Source: Tanypteryx hageni
Taxonomy: Eukaryota; Arthropoda; Insecta; Odonata; Petaluridae
Direction: 5' to 3'
Length of the DNA: 64,000 bases
Assembly (NCBI GenBank): GCA_028673005.1
Contig: CM054112.1
Coordinates: 188,188,564 to 188,252,563 of the forward strand
A program made the translations under genes and the position numbers. Below are positions 33,201 through 45,200 of this stretch, in pieces. Within the stretch, counting starts at the first letter, position 1; every line of letters starts with the position of its first letter. The notes under the pieces are model-generated. The model was not told where the DNA came from and searched no databases. It saw only the letters and a program-made list of their open reading frames with translations.

Positions 33201-36200
33201 CCAGCAGGCATCTAAAACAAGCGTTAATTTTTAATAATGAAAATAAAATCAAAACTTAAAAACAAAATTATGAAAAATATCGGAAAATAAAATTGAAAAT
33301 GAAGCAGATAAATGACTGACTGATTGAATGAAAGTTGTTTACAGAGGAAAAATTATGTTTATGAAAGTTATGTTTACAGAAGAAAAATAAATGCTCAAAA
33401 TCAAACCGTCCAGAACTGACGGCATCAAATTAGATGGTAAACTCTTTAATTTCAACAATGGCAGAACAGAGAAAATCCTAAAACTATTATGTAAACTACA
33501 ATTCTCGTTATCAATATAAATGGTTCCTTACAAAACAATAGACACGCCTGTCAGTGTGATTTTGATTAACATAATAATCTTCTTCTGGAAAAGAGCAAAT
33601 AATTTTCTTTAATTTTCAAACAAACCGTAAAAATCAAAACCAAGATAAGCTGCGTAAACTTTTGAAGGTTGCTGCTCACTGCCACCCCCTAGAAGCTGCC
33701 GCCCGTGTGCAATGCACACATTGCACCCATGGTAAGCACGGCCCTGCATCTGGGATTTTTTAAAAAAGTTGGCCTCTTCACCAATTCCCCCTCCCTGAAA
33801 CAAGTAAAGCCTGCATGTCACAATTTATTGGGATCTTTTTATGCCAATGCTAGCAGAAATCTCCTCCTTGGTAGTTGCCCCTCTTATGTTAAAGGAGCAT
33901 CAAGGGCTCACGATGAATTCAGTGAACACAGATACCAGATGCCAACTTATTCCAGCAAAAGTATAGGTAAAAATTGACAGTAAACTTTTAATAACAGAAG
34001 TATTTATTTTGAATAATAATATTAAAAATAAAACTAATGTAAAAGGTACAACTTTAATATTATTAAAATATAACATCATCTCAATCGTCAAAATACTTTG
34101 TGCGTATACTTAGTAGAATTCTTCGTCTTCTGCGAATATAAACGTAGATGCAAGCATGTTGCAGTGAATTTACTATCGATATTCACAATTTATATAACCT
34201 GTTCAGAAATCCTCATGTAAGACACGCAGTCCCTTTTTCTTACTGACATTTTGGGAAAAAAGGTGCACACAGTACGAGTAAACATGGTATCTTTATTACA
34301 TGTTTTGGTGAGTACAATCATTCAAGGAAATAATTTATTAATTTAGACAAAGAAAATCAGTTATCCAAAAATTTTACAAAAATTAAACTACAAAATTTAA
34401 TGCATACATAAAGCTTCTCTCATAAGAAAATCTCACTGTCTCTGCATTCAGACTAGCAAATTCAGCAATCTTTTTTCAATTCCTCGCAATCATTGCTATT
34501 AATGTTAGCTCTACAAGCCTTTCTTGTGATATACTTGATCTTAGATAATTTTTAATTAATTTTAACCTGGAAAATGATATTTCGCCACTTGCCTCAGACA
34601 CATGCAATATAAATAAAATTCTGAGGGAAATGCATAAATTTGCATAAGTAGATTCTAAATATTTTGAATAAACAAATGGCCGAGTACTTAGTGGATCATT
34701 AAAATACTTAATCTTCAAGAGGAAATTGTCTCTAAGAGTCATTAATTCAACAAATAACTCAAGAGAGTTGATGTCTTTATACTTGTCATCAGTTAAATGG
34801 TTTCCTAAGTTGTCACAATATTTTTTAAGGTCTTCACTTTATATATTATTTAATTTGTGAAGGTTATGAAGGAATTCAAAATAATCATTGTGGTTTTTCA
34901 ATGCTCATATCTTTCTTCTAAAGAATTAATGGGAGTGTCCAAGACAATATTTAAAAAGTTTATTCTAAATTTATTTCTTGAATTCTGTGGCGATTCATCT
35001 CTATGGTCGTCGCTATCTCATTTTAGAAATAACTTTCTGATATGGATAATCGAAACATCTTCTAGTAACATTGCCACCATCTGTCTCTTACCAATTGAAA
35101 GATGTTGCTTTCCTTATAATTTCTATTGTTTTCTATAGGTTTCTCGATTAGTTCACATCTTTTTTGATGGATTTTCTTATTATTTTATTTCTGCAAAGTG
35201 GATCATTTCCTTATGGTCATTAGTCATGTCCCTTATTTTTTTCATCAGCAGTCTAGTTTTTTCAGATAACTTTTTATCTGGCTAAACTTGATCAGTTCCA
35301 CCTATTTCTAGTGTGGTTTCTCTGAGTACTAAATTTTGATTCTGCTGCTTGGTCTTCTAGTACATCACAGAGTTCCAGCTGAAATTCTTGTTTTCACTCT
35401 TTTAGTACTTGTGCATTGATGATAGGCTTAAGAGCATGGGAGAGGAAAAAATGGATTTGTAATTATTGTTCGCCGGTAGAATTGTTGTATCGATCGATGA
35501 AAACAAAATATGCAATGTTATGCCTGGGGTTTTCTTGAATTTTTAACTCCGAAACTATAAGTCATAATTATGTGGTCTCATGGACATTTTTATGGTAAAT
35601 GTTGTCCTCGATCCAAATAATTTTTTTAATCTATATCTTACAGATCATACAAGAGCTAGAGAGAGAAAAATATACTATTTTATTGTTGCTTGACTGATGT
35701 CATTTAGCGAGATACGAGTATAAGTTTATTTAAGTGCTTATACAGTAAAACACTGCAATGGTGGTGTAGTGGTTAGCATTTTGGCTTCCCATTAAAAAGT
35801 TTCGAGGTTCAAACCCCGCAAATGGTGGTTTTATTAAAAAAACTATCATTGGTGCCTGGCAGTAGGCAGCAGTACTGTCAGTATGGTATAGATCCAAAAA
35901 CAAATTATTTTGGCTGGGTCTATATCCAATACAGCTGTAGGCGTGATCGGGACAATTTGAATGGCTACAGTACTGTGATGTGGAAGGCAAAGAGGGAAAC
36001 TACCACATTACAATCCCTAGTAATGATTATATGTTTGGACAATATGAGTTCTCTCGAGGTAAAATGATCTGGAGGTAAAATAGTCCCCCAATCGGATCAC
36101 CGGGCAGGGACAACCTTAAGGAAAACATTTGTCAAAAGTAATAGGCACTTTGAACGTAAGAACTATGAGAAAGAGAGGAAAGCTAGAGAACTTGAAAGAA

Positions 36201-39200
36201 GAAATGAGAAGAAATAGAGTTCACGTTATAGGAATGAGTGAAACTAGATGGGAAGGAGAAGGACAGTTCGACTCAGAAGAGTACACGGTAGTTTACCCTG
36301 GAGGAAATAGTGGGGTAAGGGGAGTAGCTCTGGTACTTAGGAAAGATATGATGAAAAGCATGACAAAGATAATAGCAACGAACGATAGACTGATGGAAAT
36401 AAAGCTAAAAGCAGTCCCAGTGGACATGCTGGTAATCCAGGTATATATGCCAACGTCAGCTCATGAAGATGAAGAAATCGAGGAGATTTATGAGTAAATT
36501 AATGACATTAATGAAGAAGACGGAAGAGGAAAGGTAAACTGCATAATAATGGGAGATTGGAACAGCATAGTCGGAGAAGGACAGGAAGAAAATGTTGTCG
36601 GGCAATACGGACTTGGGAATTGAAACTGAGGAGGGGGAAAACTGGTAGAATTCTGCATCAATAATGACCTTGCAGTAACTAATACATGGTTCAATAAACA
36701 TAAATGAAGGTTATACACATGGAAAAGCCCAGGGGATAGAATGAGATGCCAAAAAGATTACATCCTAGTAAAACAAAGATTCAGGAATAGCATAAAGACT
36801 GCCAAGTCATTACCAGAAGCAGACATGGATTCAGATCACAGCCTTCTAATAGTTGATGTAAGTACAAAGTTCAAACAAATAAGAAAAACGAGAAGAGAAA
36901 GACAGACTTGGGACCTAGAAAAACTTAAAGAAAAACAGGATGTAGTCAGCATGAAGTTGGAAGATCGCCTAAGAAATTTGGAAAACAAACCAAACACCAT
37001 GGATATAGAATGGGAAGGAATTAAAACCAGTATCAAGGATACCTTGGATAAAGAGATTGAAAGCAAGAGAAGAAAATCAGAAAACCATGGATCACTAAGG
37101 AAATGGTGGAAAAAATGGATGAGATACAAAAATGGAAAAACGTTAACAGTGAAGAAGGTAGAGCCAACTATATACGTATAAACAATGAGTTGAGAAGGGT
37201 AACAGATAAAGCTAGAGAAAATGGGATAAAAGAAAAATGTGATGAAATACAACAAATGGAGAAGTTAGAATGGTACGATATGATGTACGCTAGGGTACTG
37301 GAATTAGAAGATAAGAAGTCTAATGGAATTCGTGGTAAAGGAATTATGAATACGGATGGGAAGATAGCCTCAGAAACAAAGGATGTAGCACAGGTATGGG
37401 AAGAATACATTAAGGAACTATACAGCAAGCAGGCAAGATTGGCAAAAATAATACTGGAAGATGAGGAATACATTGAAGAAGACAACTTAGGACCAAGTAT
37501 TACGGAGAGCGAAGTAGAAAAATCGATTGTGGAACTAAAGAAAGGGAAAGCCACAGGCAGCAATGGAATACTGGCTGAGGTACTTAAAGTCATGGGATCA
37601 GAAGGACTAAAAGCGATCACGAAATTAATTAATAAGATTTACGACACAGGAGAGTGGCTTCGGGATTTCTTCGAAGTAACAATGATTCCTCTAAAGAAGA
37701 AACCAAAGGCAATGCAGTGTAAAGACTACAGAACGATAAACTTTCTGTCACAGACTTTAATGATTATCATGAGGATTCTTAATTAAAGGCTGGAGAAAAA
37801 GGCAGAAGAAATGCTAGAGGAAAATCAATTCAGTTTCAGAAAAGGATGAGGAACTAGAGATGATATAGGGGTAGTTAGAATCATATCAGAAAGGGCGATA
37901 GAGTACAGTCAAGATATCTGCGTATGTTTCGTAAACTGGCAGAAGGCCTTTGATAGAGTAAATCATTGCATTAGTGCAGCTGATGCAAGTGCAACGCATT
38001 TTTCCCATGCACTTCCCGCAAACTATTTTCTTGCATACTGTGCGTTTGGTTGAGGTTTTATTTTCTCTGCAATTTTCCAGGATCCAGCTGTATATATCAA
38101 TATTAGCGTTGCCAACTTTTAGATCTTCATGAACCGGAGATCGTGTTGAGGGTTGCCTACTGTAATCCATTCGCAAACCAGAAGTTGTGTTGTGGGTTAC
38201 CTATGTTAAGATCTTCATGAACCTGAGATTGTTTGATACCTTGAGACTTAAGAAGAAATCCGAGGAGATAAAATCAATTGAACCTACCTTTAATGCCTTT
38301 GTATTTATCAAAAAATTTAATGGCCAAAGGGATTAGTTTTTTGTTTATTTTGGTGGAAGCATTAGTTGCAACTGAATATGAAACATGTTCAATGCTATTA
38401 ACTTTCAATTCATGAAGAAGAATTTTAATTGACTTAGGTGCCAATACATTTTTAACTATAGCTTCACTTTTTATCCTTCCACAGCTAACCTTCTTAGCCA
38501 AATTTGAATCAGAAAATATTACTGCTTAGTTTGTTGCCACAGCCAATACTATTATAGGAGTGATGATGTTAAATGCCATGGTAAATTTGAGCTACTTCAA
38601 CTGCAACTACTTTTAGTCTCATTACTAATCGACTTAGGAAGAAGAAACTGGTTCATCATTTGATTTTGCAAGATGGGTTTTACTAGCTGTATGTTTTCTA
38701 ACTGCCCTCTCTCCATCATGACTTATAGTAAATGTTATTCTACACTTTACTGCACCAAGCAGTATAAAATCATCTTTCTTCTTCAGCCAGTTTTTATTAC
38801 TACTTTTCAGCAAGCAATTATCATCAAAATGAGTATTATATCTTTTAAATTCTCTTTTTTCTACATAATCACTATCATTACTTGATGTTTTTTTACACTT
38901 TTTCTTTTCTGGCTCCATTTTAAAAGTTTAGGGAAAAGGGTTTGGCACAAGTAAAAAATTGATCATTTTGGCAACCAAGTAAACTCCACCTGAAAAATAA
39001 TTTTCTAAATATATGATATATGAAAGTAAATATGGATAATATAATAGAAAATTGGAGTATTATATAACATTCAAATAAGATATACATATACGAGTGAATT
39101 TAGTTTACAATATCCAAATTATTCAGATTTGAAAACAATTGTAAAACTGAAATATAAAAAATAACAATCCTAAAAACAATTAAATTATTAAAAAGACATA

Positions 39201-42200
39201 ATGCTCCTTCTTAACTAGTTTTTAATTATTTGCTGAATTTCGTAAGACAAATAATGTATACAGCTCGTTTATTATATTTAAAGGCTACATAATCCATAAT
39301 TCTATTTAAATTTCAGTCTAAAGCAGTTATCAAATTACTACATCCGAGAAATAGTAAAATTGAAGAAAAGACTGTAAAAATTAAGTACACTATTCCATAA
39401 TTCCTCTAGTGATTTTCACATATTTTGCAATGCCTCACAGTCGTAGTTGTTTTATATTGCCGATCCAGAAATAAAGCATTATGTACTAGCAACAAATACG
39501 CAAGAAATTCAAGATTTTTGTAGAAAGTAAATATAAATAAAACAAAAGTTATGAAAATATCGGGAGAAGACGAGAACTTGATTATAGGAATTGCGGGAAA
39601 ACCTCTAGAGCAGGTTGAGCAATATAAATAAAACAAAATACAAACGAAATTAAGGCAAAAAATATTTCAATTTAAATAATTTTTAAAACAAAATTAAAAA
39701 AATGGTTTCCAACTGCAATCGAAAGTGAACCAGAGATTTAAGCTTTTCGACCGAAGATTGTGGCGAGGAGTTAGCTGAATGGATTTCTATTAAATTATTG
39801 TATATAACATTTGTACAACATACCATAATTAAATCAAGATGTTTAAAATGGAGCTCAAGAGGATTACCACAATAAAAAGTTAATAATATTTCTTTTACAC
39901 ATATTTCTAGAGAACTGACAAAATGGATTTTAACCAAATATAGGATATTTAATTTTTATATAAATAACCAAAATATCATATTTCAACCAGGTCAACTAAA
40001 CAGGGCTCCCACAATATCAGGGTTTGTATTTTTCTGTAACTATGAATTTGGAATGTATTGGCTGAACGGATTTCAAAGAAATTTTGTTTGTAGGATGAGT
40101 ATAGAATCGGAAAACAAGATGAATATGTTTAGAATGGATCAAGAAAGCAGGGCTACCATAGTATAAGAACAAATAATTTTCTGATTTCAAAGCAAATACA
40201 TTAGTATACGTTTATACTACGGTGAATTTGATGAAAGGCTTTTCTGTACCATGGGAAACCTGTGCACACCCCTACTTGTTATATATTGAAATTGTATTGA
40301 AAGGAAAGTTGGTGGATTAGTTCTTTCCAGAACTACTTGTTTCTTATGATATCACGTCCATACATCTAGTTCTATTATGTCCAGCTAAGACAATTGTTAT
40401 TCACTTGAGTAACAACAGCCAGGAAGAATTTGACACATAAGCGATGGCGATAGATTCGGATGACCGTTTTTAATATCTACGGTAACAATCCAACAATTGC
40501 ATTTTGCTATGGCGACAGCTTAAAGAGTATTCAGCGAGCACGATTCATTTCTGATTCAGCCATTCCCAACTAGGGATGGTGATTCGGAGGGAGTGAGGAG
40601 ATAGGTAGGCATGCCTCGCGCTCCATTACAGTGACGCTGTTTTTGCACCGAGACGATCCAGCGACAGCCAATGTTTACGAGTTTGTTTTCGTCAATATTT
40701 CGTTGCTCGGAGCTGGATTAAATTTCGGGGACCTGGTTCTGCCTTCGCTCTACGGGAGTTTCGTAGTTGTGGAGGTTCGTTATAAGTAGGCTTACCATAC
40801 GTCCCGGTTTGGCCGGAACAGTCCCGGTTTGATGGGTCTGTCCCGGTGTCCCGTCCGGTTAGCAAATTTGTCCCGGCTGACACTGAAATGTCCCGGAATG
40901 TCTCGGTTAGGCCCGCTGTTCACTAGAAGGAGAAATACGCAGCGAGAAATGTGTATATCGAAAACGTATCAAATGTTATCAATTGTGTCGACCGAAGCGA
41001 GAAATGCATCGAGCAACTCTTATAGTGGTTCGACAGTTTTTCCTCCACCACGCATCCTCGAAGACTCTTGACTGACTATTGAGTGTTTGTCACTTGGCTG
41101 AATCCCTTTGTTAGAAGCCGAACTAAGCGAGAAACTCTTCCCATCTCATTGTCAGTACAGTGCACGCTCCGTGTGGCTGTGAATTTGAGAGGTAGGTGCA
41201 ATTATAGTATTTGTGCTTTATTAGACCAAATTCTACTATGGGAGACGGCTTGTTTAAATTAATTAAATCTCCATTCAAAATTCTCTGCAGAAATTTACAC
41301 CAGTCTACAATTATTTGATTTACGCCATCTCATTATCACACTCCGTGTGGCTGTGAATTTGAGAGGTAGGTGCGGTTATAGTATTTGTTCTTTACTTGGC
41401 TAAATTCTACTATGGGAGATCACTTGTTTTAATTAATAAAATCTCCATACAAACTTCTCTGTAGAAATTCTAGCATTCAACAACTATTTATTGATCTCCA
41501 TCCAATTCACGCCTAGCAGTTTTTAGATATCTCTCAAGCCAGTAATAAATTAACAGCCTAATATCTTCTAAACTGATTCGTGAATTGTTAGAGTCGCGAA
41601 CTTTATCTTATAATTCGTCTTGTAATTTTTGATTATGAATTTTCAACTTTAACTTCTAAGTTTATACACATTCACTTTTATTTAAGTAAATGCATTTTTC
41701 AACATTTTTGGCATTTATATGACGTTTTAAGATGCTTTTAATTTTTTGTTTACTTATGTAATTTAGGTGTATTATATATAGATCTATCACTATTTCACTT
41801 TTCTTTCTTATTAATAATCACTCATCCTAATCTTTGTATGATTTTAATCATTAACACATTTATTTACAATTTTCATAGTATTTTTATTATATTATAGATT
41901 AATTTATATACGTTTCTTCTTCTTCGTCTTTGGTGAATCTGTCCTCGGACAGGTTTCATTTAAACTGCTCTCTCCATGTTGCCCGGTCCTGTGCCGCCTC
42001 CCTCAACTCTTCATAATTCCTTCCCATCATTAGGTCTGTCATCATATTATATCTTCTTCTTCCTCTTTTTCCCCCAATCTTTTCTTCTATTATTCTTTTC
42101 TGCAAACAATCCTTTTTTAAATTTTACCCTTCCAATTCGCTTTCCTCTTTCTTATAGCTTTCATAATGCTTCTACTTTCATTTATTCTCTCTAGCACGTT

Positions 42201-45200
42201 TCTATAATAAATGAATTCTCAGTTTCTCATGGTGGACATTCTGACATAAAAGGGCATCTTCAATGTGCCAAACATAAAGCTAGTTTGGTTGCAGCTGATA
42301 GTACTTCATCCCTTCTGCCATTCTTTAAAAGCACTGAACCAGTTGAAAAAGATTTATTAATAGCTTCCAAAGAAGCAACTTTTGCATTTCATACTGCCGT
42401 TCACAATTTAAGCTTCAAAACAGCTGACTGCTCGTTGAAGTTATTGTCTAAGTTGTTTGAACCAAAGTTTGGTCTAGCCAGAACTAAGTGTGAGGCTAAA
42501 ATTCTAAATGTTATTAAACCAATGGCAATCGATGAGCTTCGTGAAGACTTAAGTCAGTCTAATTTTGTGTGTATTACAATTGATGCTTCTAACAGAAAAG
42601 AAATCAAAATTATACCTTTCGTTGTACGATATTTTTTACCAGAAAAAGGAATAAAAGTCAAGCTTTTAGACTTTCAATCAGTTCTTGGCGAAACATCGGA
42701 AATATTGACAAATTGTTTGTCATCAGTAATTAGAAGAAATAATTTATCCAAAAAAGTTGTTGGTTTTTGAGGCGATAATTGCAACACTAATTTTGGAGGC
42801 ATAAAAAGAAAAGGTGAAAACAATGTTTATAGTCGATTAAAAAAGGAAATGGGAAATCATATAGTGGGTATTGGTTGTGGTGCCCATATTGTCCATAACT
42901 GTCTCCAAATTGCAGTTGATGCCCTACCTATTGAAGTAGAAGCTCTTGTAGTCAAAATTTAGAAGTATTTTTATATATACACTGTGCGTGTTACTCAACT
43001 AAAAGCATTCTGTGAATTTGCAGAAATCGAGTATAAAAAACTCTAATTCATGGAAATACCAGATTTCTCTCACTACTGCCCGCTATTGAAAGAATCCTCC
43101 AGATTTACGATGGGCTAAAGTCGTATTTTTATTCTCAGGAACATTGCCCAGTGATGATAAAAAAGTTCTTTGAAAGTAAATGTGGAGAAATATATTTGTG
43201 GTTTGTTCATGAACAGCTAGATTTGTTTAACAAAACAATCTTGGCTATGGAAAAAACAAAAGCAAGTGCAACTGACATTGTTGTAGAACTTAAAAAATTG
43301 AAAACAAACTTTGAAGAAAGACGGGTTAATAATTTTATACCACAAGGAGCAAAAAAACTATTAAAGACGGCAGAGGATAGTGTAGACTTCGATTCTCGTT
43401 TAATTACGGATGAATTTACAAAATTCTATACTCAATGTCTGGCTTACATTGAGTTGTGGGAAAATAGTTTTGGTGCAGGAGAACACTTTGTCTGGATGAA
43501 TAACAGTGATGTCACATGGGCCGAAATGGAAGCATCAGCTACAAAAATTAATGAAACGCTTGAAAATGCAGCAATAAACGTAGCTAAATTGTTTGATGAA
43601 GTAGTGCTAGCTAAAACATTTTGGTCTTCAAACTATGATATTTGGAATACAAAGAATGCAAGTAATAAAGAAAAATGGGTTCAACTCTTTACTCATTTCA
43701 AGAAACAGAACATTTCTTTGCCCAACCTCAGCCGTCTTATGGAGTATGTTTTCTGTCTACCAGGCACTTCTGGCCCTGTCGAAAGATTATTCTCAATGCT
43801 AAACAATATATGGTGTCAGGAAAGAGGTCGAATGACCGAATCAACAGTAAAAGGACTATTTTTTGTAAATTCAATCTTGATTTAAGTTGTAGTGAGTTTT
43901 ATGAAAAAATAAAAAAAACAATGATTTTCTAGTAAAGGTTCATGCTAGTGAAAAATATGAATGGTTTTCCAAAGAGTGATTCTCTATTCTGTTTTTGTTC
44001 TTTTTATTCAGTATTCTGTAATTATGTAATTGGCATTTCTTAGCTTTTATTTGTTTTAATAAATAAATATACAACATAACTTCAAGTACATATATGTTTT
44101 GTTATTTTTTAAGTGAGACCCCAAAAATGGACATTTTTTGCTATTAAATTCTGTTATTCTTTAAAAACTGGTTTCAATGTTTCCATTAGTTTATTTACCA
44201 CATATTCTTTACAAGTTAAATTTCAGAAATTCCTTTATAAATAACTAAAATCTTTATTTATAATCGAAAAAGCAGCCAATTTACAGCCCTTTATAACTTT
44301 AATGATCGACTTAAGTAACAAGCAGGGGCGTAGCAGACACCCCCGCCTAGCGGGAGCCCAGGACCAAAGAGGAGCCCAAAGCTAGCCAATAGGAAAAGAT
44401 TCCATTGAAAGATCCTATTTCTCCGAAATATCGTGCATCGGAAAGCATGCAGTTTCCACCCCATTAAAATGACAATGACATATTTTATGCTAAAATGTTA
44501 TTGTATATAATTAGCATTTTTAAAGAAACCGTCAAAATGTAACTCTGTTAAATCATGATATTTTATATGGCGGAACCGTGCAACTATCACTGCCCAATGA
44601 CTTTAACCACATTCAGAACCATGGCACCGGATGACAGACATCCGTTATTATTCAAGTTTTCCCGGGGCCCCCGAGGAATTACTTGGCGAGCCAAGACGGG
44701 TTCAGGTACTTCACTGGTAACGAGATTCGAACTCGGTACTCCAGAGTTTGGTACTAAAACCCACCGCCACAAAAGCAAGTAATAGCTTTATTTTGTAATT
44801 ACAATAAAAGAATAAAATAACTGTACACCATTAGTACAAGTTAGCTTTTATAAACAACATCCCGATTTTGTCCCGGTTTTAGTCTCTTTAAAACTAGATA
44901 TGTCCCGGTTTTGGGACATTAGAATATGGTAACCCTAGTTATAAGGCTTTTTATATGCATTTGACATGTTCCGGGTGCAGGACCGAGATCAGAGTTCGAT
45001 ATACGGAGATTTTCGTTATAGGGAGGTTCGTAAGATCGACGTTTTACAGTATAAGGTGGAAGTTCTAATTGACAGATGTAGCTCAAAATTACAATTGGGC
45101 GATAAATTTTTATATGGATCACTCATACTTTATTTAATTAAAATCTGTCCAGCGGTTCAAGAGATGAAAGTCACGACGGACGAGGCGTGCCCATAAGGCG

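Larger units (their letters stand above)
40787..44937 (+). mobile_element. hAT element, 4.15 kb, perfect 8 bp target duplication
   Basis: The left end reads TAGGCTTACCATACGTCCCG and the right end read inward TAGGGTTACCATATTCTAAT. GTTATAAG occurs at 40779-40786 and 44938-44945, a perfect 8 bp target duplication. Both subterminal regions are rich in 'tgtcccggtttt'. The transposase lies at 42285-43885. An imperfect direct duplication of about 174 bp lies at 41171-41510 ('gtgtggctgtgaatttgaga' starts each unit). A SINE sits at 44590-44775. A polypyrimidine stretch runs 41920-42150. Confidence 0.85.

Noticed and set aside
43151..43885. Domesticated host gene from the 244-codon hAT frame
   Set aside because: It is continuous with a damaged upstream transposase inside matched hAT ends and target duplications, so it is simply a young transposon.
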